DNA of 64,000 nt from Lasiosphaeris hirsuta. Taxonomy: Eukaryota; Ascomycota; Sordariomycetes; Sordariales; Lasiosphaeriaceae. The notes under the pieces are model-generated. The model saw only the letters and a list, made by a program, of their open reading frames with translations, had not been told where the DNA came from and made no database searches. Below are positions 44,323 through 56,719 of this stretch, piece by piece. A program made the position numbers and the translations under genes. The DNA lies in contig JAUKUA010000007.1 of assembly GCA_030549175.1 (NCBI GenBank), forward strand, positions 1,302,001 through 1,366,000, read 5' to 3'. Numbering within the stretch: the stretch's first letter is position 1; each line of letters opens with the position of its first letter.

Positions 44323-47208
44323 AGAGGTAGGCTCGTGGCTTCCATATACTACAACCGGCTACTTATCAGAGGGGCAAAACCAAGCAACACCAGGTGTCCC
44401 GGCACAACCGTCCGGCTGGGAAAGGCCAGCCACGGTGCCAGTAGCATGTACAAGAAGTACAAAACGAAGGGGGAAATAGTCCGTGGCCCATTGCCCTCAT
44501 TCCCCCCAGCGGCGCCAAATCTCGCAGAATCGACCCCAGACTCCATGAATGCACCTCGCCTGGTCACTCTGCTGATATCAAAAAAGCGTCGAGAACAGGT
44601 CGTAAAGACCCTGGTGCGAAGACAACAGCACGTGCCATTGGTCAACATCTGGCGCAGAGATAAGGAAGTCGGGCTCTGTTTGGCTCGCCCCGTCTGGGTG
44701 GTTCCCATGCTGCTGAGGTGCGTCAGGCGCCACTAGACGCGGGATGAAGATTGCAGGCCACCTCACTTCTCCTCTCTCTCTGCTGTTTTGTGCTTGGGGC
44801 GACCGGGGCAGCACCTGACGGAGGCGGAGCCAGCACAAAATCGACGCGCCACGACCTGGGGGAGGGATGGGGGACGATACGACCCATGTCGAGGACGCTC
44901 CCTCTTTCGACCCTGTTGCAACCCCCTCGCCTTGCCTATCGCCCTCCTGGAGGGCCCAAATCACACCTCGCGCTGCAGACCTAGTCTTGGCATTGGCCGT
45001 GCTCTCTCGGCGTCCCTCTTCACGCGACAAGACGTGCCGACCGTTGGCGTGACATTCATGATGCGTCGAGGTGCGCGCGGCTGAGGTGGCCGTGTAGTGG
45101 ACGGAGAGTTCGGCGCGCTTTGGCTCTGAGGGTGGGCGGCTGTGTGGGCTGGGAGCTGGGAAGGCTACGACTGCCCGACTGCGATTATTCGTAGTGCAGC
45201 AGCTGCGACTGACTGCAACTGCGAACGCAGCAAGCTTCCGTGCTGCAAAGGACGGAAAGAGCAGCGACAAGCGACGTGGGGGCTAACCCCACACAGCTCG
45301 AATCCTCAAATCCCTAGCTTGCGGCCCCCAGTTACCTCACTTCTCCTAGTTCGCGTCGCCTGTTCTTGTCCTATCGATAATATCCCGGCCTCACGATCAG
45401 CCGCTAGCAGTGCGGATTGCTTAGCCTCGAGGGGGGCGTCCTGGGGGGCAGCTGGGGGGTTCGCAGGGGCCATTGGGGCCGCTGGGAATTGTCTTTGCTG
45501 TTTCTGTCGAAGTCAGCTTGGGCTTGGGCCAAAGGAGGGTCAATCCTCCCCGCAAATCGAAATACGCATCCGGACCGCTCGACAGACCCCTCAAAATACC
45601 CCAGGGTCCAGGCCTGAGGGCCCTGACCAGTCTCTGCCCTCTGCCAGCCGCTAACAGACGTTCCAGACACCTCGCGGCCTCCTACAAGTCTGTCTGCAAG
45701 TCAAGGAAAGCCCCATTGTTCCAGATTGGCATGGGACTTTGTCAAATCCGGACTTGATAGCAGACGGAAGGGACCAGAGGGGCCCCCGTGGCGTTTGGGG
45801 GTTCCACCGGTCATCAGACCGTTCACCACGCTGCTGCTGTTTCTGCTGGTGCTGCGATTGTTGCTGCTGGTGGTGCTGCCGCCGCTGCCTGAACGATCCT
45901 CCACAAAACCCTCGACATGCAAGAGCCCTAAATATCTGCAGCCGTCTTTGGAAAATTTTACATGCCGCTGACAACAGCCTCTCTGCTGCCGCCGGTGAAA
46001 GGGAAGGCATCCCTCGTCACCCCTCCGTCGCCCTGCCAATGCCAGACGAGCGGTCCTGGTTCAACGGGTGAAACCGCCACATCGCCTTCTTTTGCGGCCT
46101 TCTGAGGCATTTCTGCAGCCTCTCAACGGTGCAGCGGTGTCAACACCCTTCCGAAGGACCGCCGAGAGGGTCGGCAGTCAAGACTCCCGGGCTATATCAA
46201 TGCATTTCTTTGCTCCGGCGTTGCAGCAGATCTGTGTTGCCGAGCACTGAGATTGTAATGATACGAGATCTTGAACACTCACGGTCCCTCCCGCTTCCAA
46301 ACCTGGAAGGATGAGCCTACATATCTGCTATATGCAACAAAAGTAAGCTGGCGATTCGCTCTGGGCGAGATTCGCAAGTCCATGTACATACTGCACATGT
46401 ATCCTGGTAGCCGAACGTGGTTTTCATGGCTCATGCATGGCCCCAGCACTTATCTTCTGCCTTACCGCGTCTGCGGGTCCACGACACCGTGTGTCGTACC
46501 CCGTACCTCGTGGAGGTATACACGCGCATAAGATAACCAGCCCAGTCGCATAAGGGTGCCAACTAAGCGGACCGTACCCCCACTGCGATGATGATCCTCA
46601 CTGGGCTGAACCACATGTCCCGCTCAAACACCCTAACAGATGTGGACAGCCGACTTCAACGCGTCGACCACAAGCCAAGCCAAGCCAGACACACGCCGCC
46701 AAGTTGATGGGCAGTTGTGAAATGAGGGCCAATATTTCCAGCAATATTCACTTGTGTAACGGGTAACTAGCAGTCTCGCTGTCCTAACACAGCGACTCAG
46801 CGTCCGTGAACGATGATGACGGCGGCAACTGCCTCGTAATGTGCTTGAACCCTTGATGTTGACCATCAACTACTTCACAACCTCGACGACCCCTCCTTTT
46901 TGGAAAAGGTTTATCGCAAAGTCCCAGAACCAGCAGAGGAGCAGAGCAAAAAAACCCCCACCTAAGGCACAGCCCAGGGGATGATCCATGTCGGGGATCT
47001 CCAACCCCAGCCCATTCATATTTTATTATCTGCGGATGTGTGGAGGGGAAAGAGACAGCCCGGTTGAGAGAGGGGGGGCAGGAGAAGGAAGAGGGGGTGT
47101 TGTCTGGCAGGCTTGTCCATCCTTCTTTGAGTATGGCGGCAGGCAAGCATGAGTGCGCCAACTTGGCCAAAATCTCCTGACAAGTCCGAATCCAGCTCAC
47201 ACCTGATC

Positions 47209-47232
47209 GCGGGCGCGGGCGCGGGCGCGGGC
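47209..47232. repeat. GCGGGC hexamer repeat x4
   Basis: Four contiguous GCGGGC units downstream of the SDR gene. Confidence 0.85.
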
Positions 47233-47990
47233 TTGAAACACTTCAACACCACTAATCTCTTCATGGTTTCTCAAAGATGAAAGAGAGAGAGAGAGAGAGC
47301 CCCGCAGCCCTCGGCGCCGAGACCACGGCACAGACTGCTGATAATTGTGTGTGCATATTGTGTATGGTGGGTGGCAGCAGACCGAGAGGGAAGCCAAGTC
47401 GTTATCGCAGCCCGCGGGGTGTGCAGCGTCTTCTGTTCTTTCTGTCCAGCGTTAGTTACAGACTTGGTTTGGGCGCTCTCACTTCACTATCTCCTCTTCG
47501 GGCATTGACGGGTGTGATTTGTGTGGTTGGTACGGTGAGTGCGTGCCGCGTTCCTGCGTTGCGTGCATTCCTTCGTGCGACGCTCGCCCCGCCCTCAATC
47601 GTATCGGCGTACCCGCCCTGTCGTCCCTTGAATGAGGTTATCGAGAGGGAAGATCGGTGGTGGCAAAAACGCAGAAGCCGCCAGATACGCTATGCCTGGG
47701 CGGCCAAACAGACAGGCATCAAGGATGAGAGAATTAAACGTCGCGCTTTCAAGGATTGGTTTCCAGCTGCGGTGTGTGTGTTGACTTTGATTTCCCCGCG
47801 TCGGGTTGAGGCGAGTACACGAAGTACATGGTTACATGGTAAGAACCCTATCGTCCTTCCACATCGTATATACGCCCCAAATTTTGTACCCGCATCTTTT
47901 TTATATGCCTATCATTATCCGTACATGCTACATCACCATTCCATTCTCTCTCCTCAGCCCGTCAGCGCCAGCGCCGGGGCCCACGGCCCT

Positions 47991-49173
47991 TTAGAAGGCT
48001 TGTATTACACCGCCGTTCTTCTCGCTGTGCCTGGCGCCACTTCGGCCCACAAAGTTCTTCATGGCGGCGTCGATGCCGACTATCCGTCTCGCCACAGCCT
48101 GGATGCCCAGCGGGAGGACATTGTACCAGTCGACCCAGCGGGCGTACAGGGGCATGCCAATGGCCGCATTATGGCCGTGGTCGATAGCGCTGATGATCTC
48201 CTTGGCGACGTCGACGGGTTCAACAACGGGGGCAATGAAAGCGTTGGGTGTCTGCACGCCGTAAAAGAGCGGAGTGCTAAGCTGGCCCGGGGTGACGAGA
48301 ACAGTGCGGATCTGGGGATGCGTCTCGCGCAGCTCGGCCGCGAGTGACTTGTGCATGGCCGAGATGCCGGCCTTGGCCGCCGCGTAGTCGGTCAGCTGCG
48401 CCGCGCCAACCTGACCGATGACGCTCGACACGGTCACGATGGTGCCGCCAACCTCACTGCGTGCCATGGCTGGCAGGAATGTCTTGAGCGTGTAGAAGTG
48501 GCTGATCAGGTTGGTGGCGAGGCTCTTCTCGATCTCGGAGATATCCATGTCGAGCAGTCGCTTGCCATGCACGATGGCCGCGTTGTTGATGAGCACGGTC
48601 GGCGTGCCAAGCTACGCAGGTGTGTGAGCATGTATGCAGACCTCATGATAGGCATGTGATGCCTGGATGTAGTAAAAGGGTAAGAAGGGGTGTGTGGCTC
48701 ACATCTCTCTCGATATCGGCCGCGACACGGGCCACTTGGTCTTTATCTGTCACGTCGCACTTGTAGTAGGTGACGCCCCGCGCCTCACCGTTCTCCATTT
48801 CCTTGATATCGAGTACGGCGACGGTGGCGCCCCGCATACCGTAGACCTCGGCGATCAGCAGGCCCAGACCGCTGGCGCCGCCGGTGATGACGATCACCTC
48901 CTCACTCAGGTCGACCTCACGCGGGAGGCCAAAGGCGAGCCGATTATTTATGACGCCGGCCATCCAGCAGAGGGTAATGAAGGAGGCCCAGGCGATGGAG
49001 ACAAGCATGGGCGGCGCATCCCAGAACATGTTCTGGGCGCGGAAGCATAGCGGAATAATCCACGCCACGAAGGGGTGGAAGAAGGTTGTCTTGAACACCT
49101 TGACGATGAGGTCGACCGACAGAGGCGCAAACCAAGAGTCGCGCTGCGGCGGGGCGGTGAATCGCTCCGACAT
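47991..49173 (-). CDS. Short-chain dehydrogenase/reductase (SDR16C/RDH-like), 363 aa
   Basis: Minus-strand exons 49173-48703 and 48611-47991; 91-bp intron, phase 0, joining AADIERD to LGTPTVLINNAA. ATG 49173 (MSERFTAPPQRDSW). An N-terminal hydrophobic stretch (about 36-78, including SIAWASFITLCWMAGVINNR) suggests membrane association. The Rossmann glycine motif TGGASGLG is at about 97-104, NNAA at about 166-169, the catalytic serine in VTVSSVIGQ near 220, and the YxxxK pair (YAAAK, Tyr about 233, Lys about 237). NAD(P)-dependent oxidation or reduction of a lipophilic substrate such as a retinoid, sterol or fatty alcohol is typical of membrane-bound relatives; the actual substrate is unknown. 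It is divergent from the MFS transporter starting at 49904. Confidence 0.93.
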
Positions 49174-49903
49174 GTTCGTGTCTGTTGATTGGGGTTCGAG
49201 CTGTGATCCTGAGTTGCCTTGGTGTGTGGGAAGGGCGGATGCGATTGCGACTGCGACTGCGACTGCGATGAGGCACTCACCGCTGGGGTGTCCCTTGTGA
49301 TATGAATCAAGGTATGTTAGAGTATGGGCGAAGAAATCGAGGTCGATCCGAAGAAGCGAAAGGGACTATTCCACGAGTATAGAGACGGGTAAAAAATAGA
49401 AAATAAAATTTAATAAATAAAAGTTTCCTAGATTCCAGCGACAGCTTCACGGTGTCCTGCAAAGTTCATTGGGAAGGTCAGGAGAGATCGAGAACATTTG
49501 GCGGTTGGAATGAAGGGAAGCTCACCCTTTCTTGTGACACCGTCACCAGCTAGCTCCTGGCGTTTTGAAACGCACTGGCCCAAGCGCTAGACCCCTAGCT
49601 GTTTCAATTGGGGGCGCTGCGGCGCTGTGCCCATCCCTGCAGCGGGCGGCTACTCAGTACGGGGTAGCGAATGGGCTACTGGGTCTGGATCGGGCGTGAC
49701 GGGGTGCCGAGCCTCCGAGCATCCGGTCGGCATTTCATTCCGTGCCGGACCTTAGTGGTCATTTGACCTTTCGAATCCGGCATCCCGAACTCAACCTCGA
49801 ATTCGATCCGAAAAACAACGTCGACAAGACCAAAAGGAGCTGTGTATGCTCTGCAGAGCATGAATCCAATCAGTTCCTCGAGCAAAAAGATAACGCAGCG
49901 GCC
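49174..49903. other. Divergent promoter region, SDR / inositol-type transporter
   Basis: About 730 bp between divergent starts; no gene. It contains a five-unit GCGAYT-like hexamer repeat (49241-49270) just upstream of the SDR ATG. Confidence 0.65.
49241..49270. repeat. GCGAYK hexamer repeat x5
   Basis: Five contiguous units gcgatt, gcgact, gcgact, gcgact, gcgatg, about 70 bp upstream of the SDR start codon, probably in its leader. Confidence 0.85.
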
Positions 49904-51617
49904 ATGAGCAGCCCTGAAGAGCCGCTCATCGACAGTTCCCGCTCAGCGGAGGTCGACCATGACAACACCGACTTCGCCGACGATGGCGGTGATCTCGATG
50001 CGCCAGGGAAGCAGCCCGACGACCTCTCCCCGGGGCTCTTCATCTGGCTACTGACCTTCTCCGCCGGCATCAGCGGCCTCCTCTTTGGATGTAAGCCCTT
50101 CCCTCCCCCATCCCGCATGCCAAATAACCCCCAATGACTAACCCCCCCCCCTTTAGACGACACCGGCGTCATCTCCGCAATTCTCGTCTCCTTAGGAACC
50201 TCGCTTTCCAACCGACCACTTAACCCCCTTGACAAGTCCATAATCACCTCATCCACCTCCCTCGCCGCCCTCCTCGTCTCCCCCTTCGCCTCCATCCTCG
50301 CCGACGCCCTCGGCCGCAAGCGCGTCATCGTCCTGGCCGACGTCCTCTTCGTCGCCGGCGCCCTGACCCAAGCCCTGTCCACGACCGTCCCAGGCATGGT
50401 AGTCGGCCGCGCCGTGGTCGGCCTGGCCGTCGGCGCCGCCAGCTTCGTCGTGCCGCTGTACATCGCCGAGCTGGCGCCGGCGGCGCACCGCGGCCGGCTC
50501 GTCACCATGACGGTGGTGTGCATCACACTGGGGCAGGTGGCGGCATACGTGGTCGGGTGGGGGTTCGGCGAGTATGGCGACGCGGCGACGGCGTGGCGGT
50601 GGATGGTCGGGTTGGGTGCGCTCCCGGCGGCGGCGCAGCTGGGCATTCTGTTCGGCATGCCTGAGACGCCGAGGTGGCTGGTCAAGGTGGGCCGGTCAGC
50701 GCAGGCGAGGGAGGTGGTGCAGAGGGTTTCGGGGGCGAGGGCGGGGTCGGCGAGACGGGCTGAGGCGACGTTGAAGAGGATTGAGATTGAGGTCCGGGAG
50801 GAGGAGCAGGCCCGGAGGCTGCGGAGTCGGCGCGCGAATGGGCGCGCGAGGTGGCTGGATCCGTGGTTTGAGCTTCTTGGTACTCGCAGGAATAGGAGGG
50901 CGTTGGCGATTGCGTGTTTACTTCAGGGGCTACAGCAGCTGTGTGGATTTGTGAGTGCCCCTGAAACATCGGTCTAATGATCTAATGTGAACTAACTGTG
51001 CCTTATAGAACTCGCTCATGTACTTTTCGGCAACCATCTTTACGATGCTCGGGTTCCCGATACCTACGCTCACGTCTCTCGTCGTTGCCATCACAAACTT
51101 CGCCTTCACCCTGGTGGCGCTCTTCCTGATCGATTGGGTGGGGAGAAGACGAATCCTTCTCTGGTCGATCCCTTTCATGGTCGCCGGTCTGCTGCTGGCG
51201 GCGTATGGCTTTTCGTTTATCAAGCTTTCGTCGTACTCGACGACTGATGTACCAACCGAAGCGCCAACGGCTCAGGGGGCAGCCGTCATCATCCTCATCA
51301 GCATCATGACATACGTCGCAGGGTATGCAATTGGTCTCGGCAACGTGCCGTGGATGCAGAGCGAGCTGTTTGCGCTCAACGTGCGGTCACTGGGAAGCGG
51401 TATCGCAACGGCAACGAATTGGGGCGCCAACTTTGTCATTGGGCTGACGTTTCTCCTATTGATGGAAGCATTGACGCCGACAGGAACCTTTGTCCTCTAC
51501 GCGGTGATATGCGTTGTGGGATACGGTTTGATATGGAGCTTCTACCCAGAGACGGCAGGGCTGAGTCTCGAAGAGGCAGCAACATTATTAGAGGATGACA
51601 ATTGGGGCCTAAGGTGA
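49904..51617 (+). CDS. MFS sugar/myo-inositol-type transporter, 529 aa
   Basis: Exons 49904-50090, 50157-50950 and 51009-51617; introns are 66 and 58 bp. Junctions restore GLLFGYDTGVISAILV and QQLCGFNSLMYFSATIF. Start ATG 49904 (MSSPEEPLIDSS); the frame runs upstream only from a GTG. The acidic N-terminus is followed by twelve hydrophobic segments. Sugar-porter signatures are visible: LADALGRKRVIV, PLYIAELAPAAHRGRLVT, PETPRWLVK, the central loop of charged residues, LIDWVGRRRIL, and the C-terminal PETAGLSLEEA in place of PETKG. Similarity to fungal Itr1/Itr2-type inositol transporters is my best guess (GLLFGYDTGVISAIL, GNVPWMQSELFALNVRSLGS). A proton-coupled polyol or sugar substrate is inferred. 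Confidence 0.93.
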
Positions 51618-53661
51618 TGTCGCACGGCTAACCTGGCTCGTGTGCCGCAGATGCACCGAGTGTGGGCGGTACCTTGACACAAGATCAATTTGCCGAAAAG
51701 GCCGACTCTGTCCGGACCGGCGGCTCGCTTGATGTCGGGCCCGTGGCTGTGAGACCACCTCGGAGCTCGGGGCTGCTCAGAGCCCCAGCTTCAGGCCAAT
51801 TGATCCTTTCAATACCTAATAATAAAAAAAGGAAATTCATACCATCCTACCTACTAAAAATTTGCAATGATATTCACACACCACTCTAGATCCGGTAACT
51901 TGAACGGCGGCACGGTTGATGAGACTGCGTTGGGGTCTGATTCCAGATGTCTGGTCTGCATCCGAGTCAATGCGCAAACCTCAAGCCTCTAACCGCAAGG
52001 AGAAACTCGCTCGAGTTGCCAGGATCTATCGCGAACTGCCACCTCAGAATAGTAATGAGAATCTATGAAATCCACCCAAGGGTATTATTCCCTAGGTACG
52101 ATTCAGGGGTCAACTGGGGTTTCCTTGGCTCTGTCCTGCTGAAGATTGTTGAACACGAGTGGCAACGACTCGAACGGCAAACCGCGGCACAGTCTTAGAT
52201 GCAAAGAAAGACTTGAAAGTTAATTTGAGAGATTTGTTAGCAAGATTATTATTAACCATATCCACAATGGACAAAAACCCTTCAACCTGCTGTTCTATCG
52301 CAACGGAAGCGAAAGCGAGATCCGCTATGATGGGAATCGTAACATTTGCGACAGGCTCTGGGGCTACCTACCTCCCATTCATCTTCGAATGATGATGCGT
52401 CGGCCGCTTGCGGCCTGCAGGTCTTGCCTGACGTAATTGTGCAGCAAAAGCTTACTTCGTGGGAAGGGGTTGGTCGGAACGGGGTTAACATGGCTCGGCA
52501 ACCGCGAGGGGCCCTTCCCGCTATCATCCGCGTCTTTCGTTGATTACCTTGGGGTTCTCATTCTCAATTCTCTGGTGTCTTGAGGGCCAGTCCAATCATG
52601 GTAGCTTGTCCCCGCTGCGCAGCTGCATCCCATGTAGGCTGTCCCGCGGCAAAAGGCCTGCGGAAGTCGACCAGAGAAGCTGTCGGGGCAAAGGCGGCGA
52701 AACCAACCATGCTGGGCATGATGAGTAAGGCCCCTGGCTCCCCCGCCTGTGCTTTGACGTCGTTCTGGAAGCAGAAGACGTAGCGAGACTGAACGAGATT
52801 GGAGCTCAACCCCACCCCGCCAGGGTAGATGCGTCGTGGGCGGTGGGCGGTGGGCTCCATAGTGGGTTGAGAAGCGAATTAGACTCAGGTGTGGATTGGG
52901 TGGAGGGGCGATTTTCCACCTCAGCAGTCTGCAGCAGCAGCAGCGGCGGCGCGACTGCTAGCAATAGGTGCAGGAGAGCCAACTAAGAATCATTCTTCCC
53001 GTCATCGTTGGAAGACGTCTACCCGTCCACTACGTCCGAAGTGTGTGACTAGGCACGCATGGCGCATAGTGCTATGGGGAAGCCGAGATGGTGTCGCCCT
53101 CGTCCTCCGGGTCCCCTCGTTCCATAGCTCAGGCGAAATGGGCGCGGCTTCGCGCGGGGAGGCAGAGGGATTGCAAATTCGCAGCAGGCCGGGAAAATAG
53201 CAGAGAGATGCCGTCCTAAGCCGCTGTCGAGGCTATCCTAAGCCCCGAAGAAGGGGCGAGGCGAGTTGCCGAAAGGCCGAGGTGCGTGCCGTTCCTTGCC
53301 GACTTGGAAGGCACCTGGGTCGGAGCTCCAGTATTTTTACTGTTTTCTTTCCCGGTATCAGGCCAATCCATGCTCGAGTCGCATTCGGAGGGAGAGCATG
53401 GGCAGAGTTCATGGTGGGGTGTGCGCATCAACTCGTTCAATTCCTATTTCCTAAGTTGTATGGGAAGGGTATGCTCTGCCCCTCCCTCTCAACCTGAAGC
53501 TTCGTCCCGTCCCAAGCTACATGCCACCCAATCCACATATACAATTCATACCAACCAACAAATTGTGCTGCTGCGGATCTGGCAGCTGTCATTGTTCTCG
53601 GAAGCTGCCTTGCATCGTATCCACCATACTTACCATACGCGACAGAGGCTAGCCCGCCACA
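51618..53661. other. 2-kb spacer upstream of the DHA1-type transporter
   Basis: No supportable gene. A 98-codon minus-strand frame (52564-52860) was considered and left out. The segment 53500-53661 is C/A-rich and probably leader of the following gene. Confidence 0.55.
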
Positions 53662-55657
53662 ATGGCTCTCAACGAGGTCGACCGGGAGCTCGAGGCTGCC
53701 GAGCGCGATGCTTCTCCAAACATGTTCCCACCGCGGCGAAGTGAAGAGATCGAGAGGGTTATATCAGCCTCCTCCGTCTCGACATCATCATCCGAGGCTA
53801 CAAGGCGGATACAAGCACGCAATGCAGGCGGCATGAGCCGTATTGCGACCCAGAACGACTTAGAACGCCATCCCACAGAGCTCAGTAGGATACAGACACA
53901 AAGGAGCATCGCGAGCGCTACAGTAGGCCGCGGGCCCAAGAGCAGAGAGTCGAGAAAGCCCTTACCCGCCTTCGGTGCCGGTAAGGAGTATCCTCCGCTG
54001 TTACCCGACCAGGAGGCCTATGTCGTCGAGTTCGACGGGCCCGATGACCCCCTACACGGCCAAAACTGGCCTCTCAAGAGAAAGTAGGTCTACTCCCCAT
54101 TCACTCTTCGTAGCCGTTATCTGTGACTGACATGTATGCTTTGTAACACAGGTTATACACTGCTGCGATGCTGGGCTACACGACCTTTTGCGCTTCTTTC
54201 GGTTCCAGTATCTTCTCGGCCGCCGTCAACGCAGTCGGCGTCGAGTTCGGAGTCTCGTCAGAAGTCGCATTACTCGGTGTATCGTTCTATGTCCTCGGCT
54301 TTGCAACCGGCCCAACCCTCTGGGCCCCCTTGTCCGAGCTCAAGGGGCGCCGACTACCATTGGTTGTTGGCATGCTTGGCTTTTCCATCTTCAGCATCAG
54401 TGTCGCCGTCGCCAAGGACTTGCAGACCGTTCTTATATGCCGATTCTTTGCTGGTTTCTTCGGAGCATGCCCCCTGGCTGTCGTGGCCGCAGTCTTCTCC
54501 GACATGTTCGACAACAGGACCAGAGGTGTCGCTATCACCATCTTCTCAATGGCTGTCTTCTGCGGACCATTCCTAGCCCCTTTTATTGGCGGCTTCATCG
54601 TCGAATCCTACCTCGGGTGGCGATGGACATCATACATTCTGTCCTTCATGGGCTTTTTGGCCTTCGGCCTGGACCTGTTGTTCCTCGAGGAGACATATCC
54701 GCCCGTCATCCTGATCGCCAAGGCTTCTGAGTTGCGCCGTCGAACACTGAACTGGGGCATCCACGCCAAACAGGAGGAAATTGAGATCGACTTTCGCGAG
54801 TTGCTCTCCAAGAACTTCCTGCGCCCGATGCGCCTGCTGTTCTTTGAGCCCATCGTCACCCTCCTCTCCGTTTACATGGCCTTCCTCTATGGTCTGCTGT
54901 ACCTCTTCCTCACGGCGTACCCTTTTGTCTTCCAGGGTGTACACCACTTCACTCCGGGAATTGCCGGCCTTACCTTCTTTGGTGTGATCCTCGGCCAGGT
55001 CATCGCCGGCATCACCGTCCTCCTCCAGCAGCCGTGGTACCAGCGCAAGCTCAAGGCCAACAACGGCGTGCCCATCCCCGAGTGGCGTCTCCCGAGCGTC
55101 ATCGCCGGCGGCGTCGCCTTTTCCGCCGGTCTCTTCTGGTTCGGCTGGTCCGGCTACCGCGCCGACGTCCACTGGATCGTACCCACGCTGTCGGGCATCC
55201 TCACCGGCTTCGGCCTCATGTCCATCTTCCTCCAAGCCCTCAACTACCTCGTCGACGCCTACCTCATGTTGTAAGTTCATCCTCTTCAACCCCCCCATCA
55301 GACGCACATCCACCAACACTAACACTCCTCAGCGCCGCATCCGCCATCGCAGGAAACACCTTCCTCCGCTCAGTCGCCGGCGCCGGCTTCCCCCTCTTCT
55401 CCAAGTACATGTTCGAAGGCATGGGCATCCAGTGGGCATCGACCCTGCTCGGCTGCGTCGCCATCGCTCTCATCCCCATCCCCGTCCTCTTCTACATATA
55501 CGGCCACCGTATCCGCGCCCGGAGCGCGTACGCGCCCACACCCCCGCCCATGGGCGCCCAGATTTTCGGGGACGAAGATGCGGACGAGTCGGAGAAGGAG
55601 AGGGAGGCTGCTGCGGTGCCGCTCCCGCAGACGCAGAGGGGGCTGGAGGCGGTCTGA
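53662..55657 (+). CDS. MFS transporter, DHA1 (drug/polyamine:H+ antiporter) type, 621 aa
   Basis: Exons 53662-54083, 54152-55270 and 55333-55657; introns are 68 and 62 bp. Junctions restore [18 protein letters not shown] and [21 protein letters not shown] 53662 lies in cacaATGGC. The long hydrophilic N-terminus (about 140 residues) ends with the family-typical [20 protein letters not shown] before the first membrane helix. Twelve helices follow, with motif A-like [14 protein letters not shown], antiporter-type [19 protein letters not shown] and [12 protein letters not shown], and a cytosolic loop ([20 protein letters not shown]). The C-terminal tail is acidic ([13 protein letters not shown]). 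Relatives export drugs, toxins or polyamines across the plasma membrane; the substrate here is not predictable. Confidence 0.94.
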
Positions 55658-55686
55658 GAACCCTGATGGGTATTGTTTTATGTATA

Positions 55687-55753
<67 letters not shown>

Positions 55754-56719
55754 TGGGAAGGCCGTGGATTTGATACCCTGATGTGGTTGTAATGGGAAGG
55801 GTTTATAGGAAAACAGGGAGTTGGATACGTTGTATTTTCGTGAGCCACCAGCGTTTTAGATACTCGTCTGTTGTATATACAATACCCCAGTAAAGGAATT
55901 ATATGTTGAGGTTATCATATGGCATGTATTGATTAATTGAACATGTTGGCTGATTATCGCCTAATTCCTTGTCAAAGAGACGTATGCCCAAGCTCCTGAA
56001 CCAGCTAGGTAAATATTATGATGCAAAGAGTCTCCAGTTCGCAAAAGCCCAAGTGACAAAAAGTTATATAAGTCAGCCCTTCTTGTTTTTTATATATCCA
56101 AACCAACCTCCTCTCAAACTTTCCAAGTGTTCAAGCCCTGAACAGCCCTAAGCCACCAAAATGCAGGTGATTCACGCCTGTATGCCGACCAAAGTAAACA
56201 AACATCTCCGAGCCCCAACAGAACTCCTGGGCTGACCAAAGACAACAAAAATCACCGTGCCCAGACACAACTCCCACCCCAGGAATACATACCTAATCAC
56301 AGCCACACATCACCCCGCTCCATGCCCGAAAGATCCCAGCTACAAAAACCAACACTCACATTCTCTACTCTACAAAAGCCTCGCCAACCTGAGCATAAAT
56401 TCATCCGTCTCATGTCTTGTTCACCTTGCTCCCGTCGTAAATAGGCTTTAGCTGTCCGAATAAACCCAGCTCCCTTCCGCCGTCAAAGAAACCCCCCCAA
56501 CGTACATATACACAAACATCCCATGCCCAAGACTGAAGGCCGCGGGCCCTTCTTGGCCGAACTTTGATTTCGTAAATGTGGCGATAGACTTCGGCAGATG
56601 GGTGATAAAGGTGAAATAAATATAAGCCATCAACTGCGCACTTGCAATTGTAGTCCCTCAAAGGCTTAACCTGTCCATTCCTCGGGAACTTTCGCAGGTA
56701 GCAAGGGTTGAGGGTGCTC
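55658..56719. other. Intergenic region with TG/AG microsatellite
   Basis: Contains (TG)n at about 55687-55704 running directly into (AG)23 at 55705-55750, then AT-rich sequence. Holds the 3' ends of the DHA1 transporter (+) and of the minus-strand frame ending at 56720. No gene seen. Confidence 0.65.
55687..55750. repeat. (TG)9(AG)23 compound microsatellite
   Basis: Perfect dinucleotide tracts: TG from about 55687 to 55704 and AG from 55705 to 55750, 30 bp after the DHA1 transporter stop codon. Confidence 0.95.

Larger units (their letters stand above)
44118..47990. other. 3.9-kb gene-free region
   Basis: No supportable gene. It contains a G23 run (44300-44322) about 180 bp upstream of the kinase-like start, GA repeats near 47281-47299 and a four-copy GCGGGC repeat at 47209-47232. 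The left third is the kinase-like promoter side; the right end holds the 3' untranslated region of the SDR gene. A long plus-strand frame (47277-48347) is antisense to the SDR and has no domain. Confidence 0.55.

Noticed and set aside
47277..48347. 356-codon plus-strand frame
   Set aside because: Its 3' third is antisense to the SDR gene and the rest starts in a GA microsatellite; no domain.
52564..52860. 98-codon minus-strand frame with ATG (MEPTAHRPRRIY)
   Set aside because: Could be a small gene, but there is no recognised family, no splice evidence and it stands alone in a spacer; evidence too thin to list as a gene.
54630..55325. 231-codon minus-strand frame
   Set aside because: Antisense shadow of the DHA1 transporter.
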